Part shown: one piece after another, positions 6,933 through 16,327 of the stretch | Layout: every line of letters starts with the position of its first letter | Position numbering within the stretch: the stretch's first letter is position 1 | Origin: a virus | IMG/VR virus record: IMGVR_UViG_3300020436_000054 | Coordinates: 1-30,312 of that record | Length of the DNA: 30,312 nucleotides | Direction: 5' to 3' (one strand) | The notes under the pieces: model-generated | Told to the model about the DNA's origin: nothing | Databases searched by the model: none | The model's input: only the letters and a program-made list of their open reading frames with translations | Translations under genes and position numbers: made by a program

Positions 6933-9900
6933 ATGGCAACCCTTTTAGTAAAGGTAGCAGGTTCTATGACTCTTGATGGTGCTCAAGCACTAATAATGGG
7001 TCAGCATAGTTATTTAGAATTTGTAAGATCTTTCCCTTCATTTAGAACTATCCAATTTACAGCACCTTCAGAGGATCAATCATCTATAGATGAGATCAGA
7101 AGTTTGGCGTATGTTCATGGTGCGACCTATGATAAAGAGTATCAGATAGATCCAGTAGTAGGTGGTGAGACAGCAATAGCAGAGTGGGAAACAGATATAA
7201 TTGAAACTAACGCAGAAGAAGTAGCAGGAACAAGAAATACAAGAATCATTACATCAAGTGGTGGTGGAACAATATATGTAAAGGTAGCAAACTATGGTGG
7301 TAACTTAAGATTTCAGTTGTCATCTACACAGGGTGGTGTCTACAGTAGGATAGCAACCTATAGTGGTTTCGTACAAGGAGGTACCTATACCTTTGATCAG
7401 TCTGACTCATCTAACACAGGACACAGACTAGCCTTCTCTTTGACACCTGATGGTACGCACAGGGGTGGTACACAGTACACATATAATGTGACAACAGCGG
7501 GTACGCCTGGTTCATCTGGTGCGTATACTCGTATCACAGTAGATAGTGTTACAGCATCTGTACTATACTGGTACAACGTATCTAACTCTGACTACGGTGC
7601 TTATGATGACAGTCCATTACGTTATGGTGCTATTTGTATACATGACTTTTGGCATCTAGATCGTATATCAAAACAAAGTAGGAGTTTTTTAAATGGAGTC
7701 TATAACACTACAGAAGAAGCTGATGGTGTTGACGTTTATGTGCTTGATACTGGAATTAGAGGAGCTTCGAGACCGACTGGAACCAACGTAGGACTACATC
7801 CAGAACTATTTGACAAGAACAATAACGCTGACATGAACGGTTTATCCGAGCAACAGTCATACAGAGTATATGAGGTAGCAGGATATAGTTCAGGATATAC
7901 TGTCAATAGTGTAGCAAACAGTAATGAAGACGACAATGGACATGGTACATACTGTGCTAACTTAGTAGGTGGTATCAAGTCAGGTGTAGCAAATGAAACA
8001 AAATTCTATGCTCTAAAGTGTTTTAGTTCCTTTGGTAGTGGATCTCTGTCAGGTATCATGAACGCATATCAGGCAGTCATCAACCACAATGACAGTGGAC
8101 ATGTCAACTACAAAGGTAATACTAGACCCGCAGTTATCAACGCATCCTTTGGTGCTACACAACCTAGTGGTTCTTTCCCATACATTGAACTAAACGAGGC
8201 AGGAACTGACTCAGGGTTTGACGTAGAACTATATGACGAGACAGAGAAAGACGTAGTAGATGCTAATATTGTACTCGTTAGATCAGCGGGTAACGGATTT
8301 AAAGACTCTAGTGATAGTTTCTTAGGACCTCTACAGGGTAGATACCAAGCAGGAACTAGATCATCTGGATATCCAGACGGAGATGTAAACACAGTTGATA
8401 CAAATATCGCGTCTATCTCTGTAGGTGCCACAGACTACAATGACTTCTGGGCAGACTTCTCTAACTATGGTTCTGCTGTAACAGTTACAGCACCAGGTCA
8501 ACATGTAACTGTACCAAACTATAACTGGACAACTAACACCCCATATACATCAGTGGGTAATTATAGTGTTATACAAGGTACATCGTTCTCAGGTCCTATC
8601 ACAGCTGGTGTAGTATGTCAGTTCATAGCAGCTAACAGTTATACACATAGTACAGGTACACTACCAGTCTTATGTAAAAACTGGATCAGAGGATCAGGAG
8701 ATCCTGGCAACTTTGCTGCTACAAGTACAACAGCGTACCCTGCTAATACAGCTCATGAATATAAGTTACCTACTGACCCATTTGTAGTTAGCAATGGTAG
8801 TAACGTTATTAGGATATACTATCCATCTCTATACTCATCTGCCTTCTTGAACAAGATTGGAAAGAAGATACAGATAAGAGTAGCCGATACAAGTCTTGTA
8901 TTAGGTGGTATCAACCTGTATGTTGAGTCTGGGACATGGTGGGGTATCACAGGACAGGATGCTGCTAATAACTATATCGAGATAACTGTAGTCAACAGTG
9001 CTACAGGTAATGCTACAGGTGGTGGAGATAATAACTATGCTTGCGTAATATCTGACACACATGAGGGAACTGACGGACCTTCATTTGGTAACGTCACATT
9101 ATATGCTGAGTTAGACTCAGAGGAAGCAGGACATACAGGTCGTACCGTCAAACAAATACCAGTAGACACAGGTGTTGACTTTGACTATAGTCAGACAGGT
9201 GCCTTAATTAGTAAGGTCAGAGGACTGTTTACTAGATACATTTCTAAGACTATCACATGGTTCTATAACGGTAATATAAGTTCTACAGGAGGTCAAGGTG
9301 TCACTAACGGAAGAATATATTGGGATACAACAGGAGTCACAGCTGGTAGTTACTATTACCAATGTTCTGCTCACAATGACATGTATGGTACCATTACGTT
9401 ATCTGGATCAGGTGGTACTGCCAAAAGATACTGGAACGTAACCGCTTCAGGTAGTAGCAACTATACTTTACAGGAACAGAATGTCAATCCTGTAGTCAAT
9501 ACATATAACTTTGCTGTTACAGCTAGCGGTAGTCAAGACTATATCATATCTGGTTCTGACAGGACTGGTTCAATCAGTGGTAATGACCCTGCTATTGTAG
9601 TACAAGTTGGAGATACAATAAACTTTAATATGAATGCGGGTAGCAGTCACCCAACTGTTTTCAAGACTGTACAGGGAACTGGTTCAAGTAATCAGGTGTC
9701 AACAGGTACATACACAGGTGGTGGAGCATCAGCATCTGGTACTGTCAAGTGGATTACAACTGGCGTACCGATTGGCGTATATTACTATCAGTGTACAGCT
9801 CACAATAACATGTATGGTACTATCACTGTACAGGCAAACAGCACAGCAGGACAGAGTGGTGATGATGCGGGGATCAATGCTACACCAGGCGACATTCTAG

Positions 9901-12900
9901 TATTTGACACTACAGCAGGATCCAGTCATCCATTCTATATCAAGACAGCACAGGGAACTGGTACTGGTAATCTAGTAACCACAGGTAAAATAGGTGGTGA
10001 TGGGTTTGCTCACAATAGTTCTATTAATAAAGACATAGGTGTTGATGAGTTCAAGAGTTACGCCAATGAAACATTTAACGCAGGAGAAGCATATACTCTT
10101 TCTGGTGATGATATATCAGGTACAGGGCTAGCATTCAATACATCAACTGGTGTTCTATCAGGTACAGTTACATCATCCTATCAAGATTCATTCTTTGATA
10201 TCACAGTTACAGAGGACAGTTCTGGAGAGGTAAGAAACTATAACTTCCATACACTAGGTACAGGTGTTGTAATTACAATCGGAGATCAACCTTCGGATGC
10301 GACAATAGAAGCAGGAGCAGGAACTAACGCACAGTTCGGTCCTCTTAACGCAAGTATATCTGACAGTTCTACTATCAACTACCAGTGGCAGTATAGTACA
10401 GGTGGTGCTTGGACAAGTATTAGTAGTCTATCAGGACATAGTGGAGAGACAACAGATACACTTACAGTAGATGATGACTACTCATACAACGGATGGCAAT
10501 ACCGATGCGTTTGTAGTTCTAATACAGCAGCTGCTGATACAACATCTAACTCTGCTACATTGACTGTAACTAGAGTAGTAACAATATCACAGCAACCACA
10601 AAACCAATCAGCAGTGTCACCAGCTGCTGCTACATTCAGTGTAACTGCGGCTACTGCTGATGGAGCATCATTAACATATGGATGGGACAAGTCAGAAGAT
10701 AATACAGTATGGCATCAAATACCAGGTGCTACAAGTTCATCATATACAACTACAGCTACCACATATGACAGTGGTGGTACACCTCCTGCATCATTTGATG
10801 CTGATAATGGTGACTACTATAGAGTCAGAGTCAATGCTATCGGTGCTTCAGAGATAACATCTACGAGTGCCCAGTTATCAGTTACAAGAACTATAACAGT
10901 AGACACACACCCTGCCAATACTACAGGAGCAGTAGGTGGTACAGCAGACTTCACAGTTGCTGCTAGTCTTTCTGATGGAGATAGTGCTGACCTTAACTAC
11001 CTATGGCAAGTATCACTTGACGATGGACAAAACTGGTCAGGTCTTTCAGGAGCAACTTCAGCATCATACACAACACCTACACTTTCAGCTCAGTTTGATG
11101 AGTATCAGTATAGATGTTTAATATCTGCGGCTGGTGCTAATAATACATTCTCTAATGCTGCTACTTTACAGGTAGAATCAGTATCAGTTAGCGTAGTTTC
11201 TCATCCTAATGACAGCACTATAAATGAAGGACAGTCAACAAGTTTCACAGCAGTAGGTACAGTAACAACCTCTGCTATCAGTGCGTTACTAAACTCTTCC
11301 TTTGGAGTTGGTAATTGGACAACACCAGCTGGTGGTGGTGCTTCTGCTAAGGCAGAGACAGCTGCTGACCCAGAGCTATACAACTCTATATGGTCTAATC
11401 ATGCACCCTCAGTCCAGTATCAGTGGCAGAGAAAAGATGGTGGTGAAACTATCAATGTCACAGTGGGTGTAGATAATAACGGTGGACAGGCAACAGGAGT
11501 ATTCTACTTCAATGGTACAGAGAAACCTAACAACTTTGAATTTGAAAGAGGAGAGACATATATCTTTGATCAATCTGATTCATCTAATGCTACCTATAAT
11601 ACTCAAGAGCATCCATTGATGTTCAGTACAGGTGTTGACGGTGATCACAATGGTAACGGACACTATATGATGGGTGTTACCTATAAGTTAGATGGTGTTA
11701 CAAAAACTATGGCAGAGTATGTCGCAGACTTTGGTTCTGCTACTACTAAAACAATAGAATGGATCGTACCTCCTAACGCAGCTAGTGTTCTATATTATTG
11801 GTGTCACTACCATACAGGTCAGGGTAATAGTCTATTGACTACTGAACCATATAGTGATATCAGTGGTGCTACAAGTCCTACTTACAATACAGGAACAGCA
11901 ACTTACGCAGCAGATCATGCTGATCAGTATCGTTGTAAGCTTTCGGCTACAGGTGCTGACGCTGATGTATTCACCTCAGCCGCATTGCTAACTGTCTACA
12001 GGACTCATAGTGTAACCTCTGAACCAGTCAACGCAACAGGTAATGAAGGAGGCACATCATCATATACTGTAGCGGGTACAACATCAAGTGGTTCACACAC
12101 ATATCAGTGGAGTAAATCTGACAATGGCGTAGACTATAATACTATACCAGGTGCTACAAGTGCTACTTACACTACTCCTGCTCTAGTATTTGCTGATGAT
12201 AATGACGACAGATATAAGTGTACACTAAGTCTAGTAGGTGCTCAGAGTGATATAGAATCAACCTATGCTGTACAGACAGTTCTTAGAGTTATCTCTATTC
12301 AAACTCATCCACAACCACAAACTATTATTGAAGGACAGACAGCAACCTTTAGTATCGTTGCTTCTATTACCAGTGGAGCATTGAACTACCAGTGGCAGAA
12401 GACAACTGACAGTGGTGCTAATTGGGCAAATATAAATGGTGCGACAAGTGCTAGCTATACTACACCCGCACAACCATTCCCAACAAACTATAACGAGTAT
12501 CGTTGTGTATTATCTAACAGCAATGCGATATCAGTTACATCAAACTCTGCTACTATAACTGTTAATGAGTCTGAGTTCGTGGAAGCAGCTGCTTCTATGG
12601 AGGTCAATATAGATCAAACAACTAACTTGACATTCAATAGACAACCTACATTTACAGCAGGAGCATTTGTATCACAGTACGCAGGGTCAACACACCAAGC
12701 ATCGTTCTGGATAATCAAGAGAGTGGCAGATAACGTGACAGTATATGATACAGCACAGATCACTGTACCTGACTTATCACAAGGTGATACTGGTAACTTG
12801 ACTACGTTTACAGTACCAGCTGGTACACTTGACTTCGCAGTCACATACTCTGTACAAGTCAAATATAAGGATAACGCAGGACTACAAAGTAATTACTCAT

Positions 12901-13184
12901 CTCCTGTACAGTTTGCTACACCTGTAGTAGATCAACCAGAAGTACAAACTATTACTCCCGCATTTAATCCTACAATCAACGTTCTAAGTCCTGAGATCAA
13001 GGCAGGATATGGACATAACTCAACTGACTGGCAGTTCTCACAGGGAGATACTTTCATTAACATTGAACATCAATCGTTAGGAAACTCTACTAACCTACAG
13101 TCTTATACTTTACCAGGTGACGTTACACTGTTACCTACAACTACATATTATGTAAGAGTGAGATTCAACGTGGATACAGTCTAA
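6933..13184 (+). CDS. Giant virion-type protein: subtilisin-like protease with cupredoxin-like and Ig-like domains
   Basis: The 2083-residue protein has these parts in order. An N-terminal ~75-residue segment could be an I9-type propeptide. A degenerate cupredoxin-like domain spans ~100-230. A peptidase S8 domain spans ~262-580, with catalytic D272 (VLDTGI), H337 (NGHGTYCA) and S551 (GTSFSGP). Cupredoxin-like pieces follow at ~770-1020 with C-x2-H-x2-M sites (C811/H814/M817 and H906/C954/H957/M960). A putative He_PIG-like unit lies at ~1040-1110, and six Ig-like repeats at ~1112-1880. The fourth Ig repeat contains an inserted cupredoxin-like domain with H1560 and C1624-H-Y-H1627. The C-terminal ~200 residues look FN3-like. 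It directly precedes gene 13 (TAATG overlap), where T4 has wac, and has its own late promoter. It is probably a displayed tail/neck adhesin that may self-process or cut host surface protein. No signal peptide is seen. Confidence 0.88.
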   Translation: MATLLVKVAGSMTLDGAQALIMGQHSYLEFVRSFPSFRTIQFTAPSEDQSSIDEIRSLAYVHGATYDKEYQIDPVVGGETAIAEWETDIIETNAEEVAGTRNTRIITSSGGGTIYVKVANYGGNLRFQLSSTQGGVYSRIATYSGFVQGGTYTFDQSDSSNTGHRLAFSLTPDGTHRGGTQYTYNVTTAGTPGSSGAYTRITVDSVTASVLYWYNVSNSDYGAYDDSPLRYGAICIHDFWHLDRISKQSRSFLNGVYNTTEEADGVDVYVLDTGIRGASRPTGTNVGLHPELFDKNNNADMNGLSEQQSYRVYEVAGYSSGYTVNSVANSNEDDNGHGTYCANLVGGIKSGVANETKFYALKCFSSFGSGSLSGIMNAYQAVINHNDSGHVNYKGNTRPAVINASFGATQPSGSFPYIELNEAGTDSGFDVELYDETEKDVVDANIVLVRSAGNGFKDSSDSFLGPLQGRYQAGTRSSGYPDGDVNTVDTNIASISVGATDYNDFWADFSNYGSAVTVTAPGQHVTVPNYNWTTNTPYTSVGNYSVIQGTSFSGPITAGVVCQFIAANSYTHSTGTLPVLCKNWIRGSGDPGNFAATSTTAYPANTAHEYKLPTDPFVVSNGSNVIRIYYPSLYSSAFLNKIGKKIQIRVADTSLVLGGINLYVESGTWWGITGQDAANNYIEITVVNSATGNATGGGDNNYACVISDTHEGTDGPSFGNVTLYAELDSEEAGHTGRTVKQIPVDTGVDFDYSQTGALISKVRGLFTRYISKTITWFYNGNISSTGGQGVTNGRIYWDTTGVTAGSYYYQCSAHNDMYGTITLSGSGGTAKRYWNVTASGSSNYTLQEQNVNPVVNTYNFAVTASGSQDYIISGSDRTGSISGNDPAIVVQVGDTINFNMNAGSSHPTVFKTVQGTGSSNQVSTGTYTGGGASASGTVKWITTGVPIGVYYYQCTAHNNMYGTITVQANSTAGQSGDDAGINATPGDILVFDTTAGSSHPFYIKTAQGTGTGNLVTTGKIGGDGFAHNSSINKDIGVDEFKSYANETFNAGEAYTLSGDDISGTGLAFNTSTGVLSGTVTSSYQDSFFDITVTEDSSGEVRNYNFHTLGTGVVITIGDQPSDATIEAGAGTNAQFGPLNASISDSSTINYQWQYSTGGAWTSISSLSGHSGETTDTLTVDDDYSYNGWQYRCVCSSNTAAADTTSNSATLTVTRVVTISQQPQNQSAVSPAAATFSVTAATADGASLTYGWDKSEDNTVWHQIPGATSSSYTTTATTYDSGGTPPASFDADNGDYYRVRVNAIGASEITSTSAQLSVTRTITVDTHPANTTGAVGGTADFTVAASLSDGDSADLNYLWQVSLDDGQNWSGLSGATSASYTTPTLSAQFDEYQYRCLISAAGANNTFSNAATLQVESVSVSVVSHPNDSTINEGQSTSFTAVGTVTTSAISALLNSSFGVGNWTTPAGGGASAKAETAADPELYNSIWSNHAPSVQYQWQRKDGGETINVTVGVDNNGGQATGVFYFNGTEKPNNFEFERGETYIFDQSDSSNATYNTQEHPLMFSTGVDGDHNGNGHYMMGVTYKLDGVTKTMAEYVADFGSATTKTIEWIVPPNAASVLYYWCHYHTGQGNSLLTTEPYSDISGATSPTYNTGTATYAADHADQYRCKLSATGADADVFTSAALLTVYRTHSVTSEPVNATGNEGGTSSYTVAGTTSSGSHTYQWSKSDNGVDYNTIPGATSATYTTPALVFADDNDDRYKCTLSLVGAQSDIESTYAVQTVLRVISIQTHPQPQTIIEGQTATFSIVASITSGALNYQWQKTTDSGANWANINGATSASYTTPAQPFPTNYNEYRCVLSNSNAISVTSNSATITVNESEFVEAAASMEVNIDQTTNLTFNRQPTFTAGAFVSQYAGSTHQASFWIIKRVADNVTVYDTAQITVPDLSQGDTGNLTTFTVPAGTLDFAVTYSVQVKYKDNAGLQSNYSSPVQFATPVVDQPEVQTITPAFNPTINVLSPEIKAGYGHNSTDWQFSQGDTFINIEHQSLGNSTNLQSYTLPGDVTLLPTTTYYVRVRFNVDTV
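10267..12575 (+). repeat. Six tandem Ig-like domain repeats within the giant gene
   Basis: Six degenerate repeats of about 90-105 codons share a start like IxxxPxNxT, a core YxWQxSxDxGxxW, a conserved IxGATSxSYTT strand and a YRCxLSxxGA end. Approximate boundaries are 10267-10578, 10579-10887, 10888-11178, 11179-12000 (lengthened by a nested cupredoxin-like domain), 12001-12285 and 12286-12575. They diverge at DNA level, so this is protein-domain repetition rather than recent duplication. Confidence 0.75.
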
Positions 13185-13993
13185 TGGCAAAACCAAGTAG
13201 TAAAGCAACTCTAGCAGAGTATGCTTTAAGAAAACTAGGAGCACCAGTCCTAGAAATAAACGTAGATGACGATCAGATAGATGATCTGATTGATGATGCT
13301 TTGCAGTTTTTTCAAGAGAGATCTACTGATGGTTATATTAGAACTTTTCTAAAGTATAAGTTTGATCAAGCAACTATAGACTTGATGAAGACTGACACAA
13401 CTACTACAGTGACACAGGTAGGTGCTAGACAACCAGAGTTTCTTGAGCAGAATAATTTTATTACCATGCCTGAGCATGTCACCTCAGTCATTAAGATATT
13501 TGATTTCACATCTAAGAATACTACCAATCTATTTGACGTAAGATACCAGTGGAGATTGAATGATCTCTGGGATCTAACTCAGACTGAGATTCTTACATAT
13601 GAAATGGTAAACAGAAGATTAGAAGATATATACTGGTTACTAGAAGGACAGAAACAAATCAGATTCCAAGCAAGAGGAGACAGGTTATACATGGATCTTG
13701 ACTTCAAGACTGATGTAAACGATGGTGACTTCATAGTATTTGATGCTTACAGAGCATTGGATCCTTCATCATTTACTACACTATATGATGATATTTTCCT
13801 CAAGAGATATACTACACAACTTATAAAGAGACAGTGGGGTCAGAACTTGAGTAAGTTCCAAGGTGCTCAGTTGCCAGGTGGTATCACTATGAATGGTGAT
13901 CAAATATATCAACAGGCACAAACTGAGTTAGACAGAATAGAAGATGAGATGCTAATGAAGTATGAAATGCCTCCAATGGATATGATCGGATAA
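13184..13993 (+). CDS. gp13: Neck protein gp13 (head completion)
   Basis: In T4, gp13 and gp14 join the portal vertex after packaging and form the neck that receives the tail. This 269-residue protein has the gp13 pattern: an N-terminal helix LAEYALRKLG, the acidic segment DDDQIDDLIDDALQFFQERS, then a central strand pair (NNFITMPEHVTSVIKIF) and a C-terminal helical segment. It is a little shorter than T4 gp13 (about 309 residues). It is coupled by TAATG to the giant gene upstream and to gene 14 downstream. Identification rests on sequence pattern plus exact T4 gene order. Confidence 0.92.
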   Translation: MAKPSSKATLAEYALRKLGAPVLEINVDDDQIDDLIDDALQFFQERSTDGYIRTFLKYKFDQATIDLMKTDTTTTVTQVGARQPEFLEQNNFITMPEHVTSVIKIFDFTSKNTTNLFDVRYQWRLNDLWDLTQTEILTYEMVNRRLEDIYWLLEGQKQIRFQARGDRLYMDLDFKTDVNDGDFIVFDAYRALDPSSFTTLYDDIFLKRYTTQLIKRQWGQNLSKFQGAQLPGGITMNGDQIYQQAQTELDRIEDEMLMKYEMPPMDMIG

Positions 13994-15327
13994 TGGCAAG
14001 AAACGTATTCTTTACACACGGTACTCGTAACGAGCAGTTCCTTCAGCAGAACCTTGTTGAAGAGTATATCAAGATGTTTGGTATGGATGTGTTATACATT
14101 CCCAGACAAATGATAGCAAAAGATAATGTGTTTAATGAAGAGGTCATCTCACAGTTTGATGACTCATATATTATAGAAGCATACCTAGAAAACTTTGATG
14201 GTTTCCAAGGTGGTGGAGATCTATTGACAAAGTTTGGTATCAGACAGACTGATGAGATAACTATGGTTATATCACAGCAGAGATTTAGTGATCTTATATC
14301 TCAGTTCCTATTGTTAGACGAAGACATAGAGGTAGGAGAAAGACCACAAGAAGGAGATTTAATATACTTCCCACTCTCATCTAATTACTTTGAGATAAAA
14401 TTTGTAGAGCATGAAGAACCATTCTATCAGTTAGGTAAGAACTATACATATAAATTAAAGGCAGAACTCTTCGAGTACAGCGACGAAGGTGGAGAGTTCT
14501 TCGCAGGAGACGACGAGTTAATAGATACAGGTTATACTGTACAATACTATTATCTTGTATCACCTGGCGAGTCCGCTGCTGCGACTCCGTTACTTGATGG
14601 AGATGTAGTATCACAGGCTATAGTTACTACAAACGGTAGTAAGTATAACTTTACTCCGACTGTTGCTGTTACAGGTGATGGTACAGGAGCAACAGCACAT
14701 GCTGAGATGATCGTTGTAAATGTGGGTGGATCTATTCCAATAACCCCAGCTGTCTTAGATCCTACTGTGAAGAACGGTAAGATGGTTGGTCTAGAAATAA
14801 TTTCAGGAGGTAGTGGTTATGATGTATCTCGATCTAGTATTGATTTCACTGATCCTAGTAGCACAGGCACCAAACCTGTGGTCATTCCGACTTTTAACTC
14901 GTCTGGTTCGCTCACTAAAGTTGAGATTACTAACGAAGGATCAGGATATGATTCCGTCGAAAGGATAGTAATAGACAGTGGTGGTAGTGGATACACTACT
15001 GCTGCTTTTGATATACAATCAGTACCAGCTGGACTGTCTGGAAACTTTATTGATAAGGAACAAGTTACAGGTGGAACTACTGGTGGTACAGCTATGGTTG
15101 CTGATTGGGATAAATCAGAAGGCTGGTTGAAATTAAAATCAGTAACAGATGACTTCCAGATCGGTGAACTATTGGTAGGTAATACCAGTGGTGCGTCAAT
15201 AACGATACATAGTTATGACGCAATGAAGACAACAGATACTAAATACTCTGAGTCTTCCACGTTTGAGACACTTGCTGATGATATCATTGACTTCAGTGAA
15301 GGTAACCCATTTGGTATAGGAACATAA
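13993..15327 (+). CDS. gp14: Neck protein gp14 with internal beta-rich insertion
   Basis: Residues 1-190 follow gp14: the opening FFTHGTRNEQFLQQNLVEE, a YIPRQ segment, and EAYLENFDGFQGGGDLLTKFG. The C-terminus (LADDIIDFSEGNPFG) is also typical. At 444 residues it is far longer than T4 gp14 (about 256). The extra material is roughly residues 200-420, with three GSGY-type turns (near 14815, 14944 and 14983) and Gly/Thr-rich strands. Such GSGY repeats occur in other marine phage structural proteins and may form a surface-exposed decoration on the neck. The start is coupled to gene 13 by TAATG, and gene 15 begins two bases after its stop. Confidence 0.92.
   Translation: MARNVFFTHGTRNEQFLQQNLVEEYIKMFGMDVLYIPRQMIAKDNVFNEEVISQFDDSYIIEAYLENFDGFQGGGDLLTKFGIRQTDEITMVISQQRFSDLISQFLLLDEDIEVGERPQEGDLIYFPLSSNYFEIKFVEHEEPFYQLGKNYTYKLKAELFEYSDEGGEFFAGDDELIDTGYTVQYYYLVSPGESAAATPLLDGDVVSQAIVTTNGSKYNFTPTVAVTGDGTGATAHAEMIVVNVGGSIPITPAVLDPTVKNGKMVGLEIISGGSGYDVSRSSIDFTDPSSTGTKPVVIPTFNSSGSLTKVEITNEGSGYDSVERIVIDSGGSGYTTAAFDIQSVPAGLSGNFIDKEQVTGGTTGGTAMVADWDKSEGWLKLKSVTDDFQIGELLVGNTSGASITIHSYDAMKTTDTKYSESSTFETLADDIIDFSEGNPFGIGT
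15239..15245 (+). promoter_or_regulatory. Possible late-promoter-like CTAAATA upstream of gene 15
   Basis: CTAAATA lies inside gene 14, 83 bases before the gene 15 ATG, further than the other copies in this window (20-43 bases). It may be a chance match, so confidence is low. Confidence 0.2.
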
Positions 15328-15328
15328 C

Positions 15329-16327
15329 ATGTTAGGTGAATACACATATAATAAAGTCATCCGTAAATGCGTTATAGGATTTGGTACTTTATTCAACGGA
15401 ATAGAAGTTAGGAAAGAGACAGGTGGTACAACCTATCAGAAGATGAAAGTACCTCTTGCCTATGGTCCTAAGCAAAAGTTTTTAGCAAGACTAGAGGGAC
15501 AACCAGAATTAAACAAGAAGGTTGCTATCACTCTACCTAGAATATCATTTGAACTGTCTGGGATATCATATGACAGTAGTAGAAAGTTGAGTCCTATAAC
15601 GACTGACTATAAAAAAGATGGTAAGAATGTAAGAAAGATATTTACACCCGTACCATATAATCTAGACTTCAGTTTGTCTATACTATCAAAGACAAACGAT
15701 GAAGCGTTGGAAATCATAGAACAAATCGTTCCTATATTCCAACCATCATATAATATTACTATCAAAATATTAGATGATATCAATGAGTATCGTGACATAC
15801 CAATCGTTCTGAATAGTATTTCCTACTCAGACGAGTATGAAGGTAACTTTGATCAACGTAAATTAACTACGATTGACTGTACCTTTACTGTCAAAGCATA
15901 CATCTTCGGACCTACATCCACACAGAAACCAATCAAGAAAGCAAAAGTTCATTACGATACTGGTACCCCTGCGACACCAAACCGTCGTGTATCATATCAA
16001 GTAGAACCTACTGCCTTACGTGATAAGGATAGTGATGGAGCAGGACTGACTATCACAGCACAGGTCAACAGTAAGGTAGCTACACTACCAGTTGTAGACT
16101 CAACTGTACTCAGTATAGGTGACTATATTGAGATCAATAACGAAGTTATGAAGGTCAAGAGTAAACCAGATGGAGAGTCTATTACTGTACTTCGTGGTCA
16201 AAATGCCACAACTCAATCTGCTCATGCGAGTGGTTCAGTTATAGATATTATAACAACCGCTGACACAGAACTATTAGATAGTGATGATGACTTCGGATTC
16301 AACGAAATGACTTCTTTCTATGGATAA
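15329..16327 (+). CDS. gp15: Tail completion and sheath stabiliser gp15
   Basis: In T4, gp15 caps the finished tail and joins it to the neck. The 332-residue protein opens with MLGEYTYNKVIRKCVIGFGT, followed by FNGIEVRK and KVPLAYGPKQKFLAR, then PRISFELSGISYD, all characteristic of gp15. T4 gp15 is about 272 residues; the excess sits at residues ~230-315 as a beta-rich segment (VLSIGDYIEINNEVMKV, then TVLRGQN) before a gp15-like acidic end (DDDFGFNE). It lies between genes 14 and 16 as in T4 and overlaps gene 16 by 8 bases. Confidence 0.92.
   Translation: MLGEYTYNKVIRKCVIGFGTLFNGIEVRKETGGTTYQKMKVPLAYGPKQKFLARLEGQPELNKKVAITLPRISFELSGISYDSSRKLSPITTDYKKDGKNVRKIFTPVPYNLDFSLSILSKTNDEALEIIEQIVPIFQPSYNITIKILDDINEYRDIPIVLNSISYSDEYEGNFDQRKLTTIDCTFTVKAYIFGPTSTQKPIKKAKVHYDTGTPATPNRRVSYQVEPTALRDKDSDGAGLTITAQVNSKVATLPVVDSTVLSIGDYIEINNEVMKVKSKPDGESITVLRGQNATTQSAHASGSVIDIITTADTELLDSDDDFGFNEMTSFYG

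Noticed and set aside
14464-14502. Inverted repeat GAACTCT/AGAGTTC in gene 14
   Set aside because: A 7-bp stem with a loop of over 20 bases in coding sequence is weak and expected by chance.
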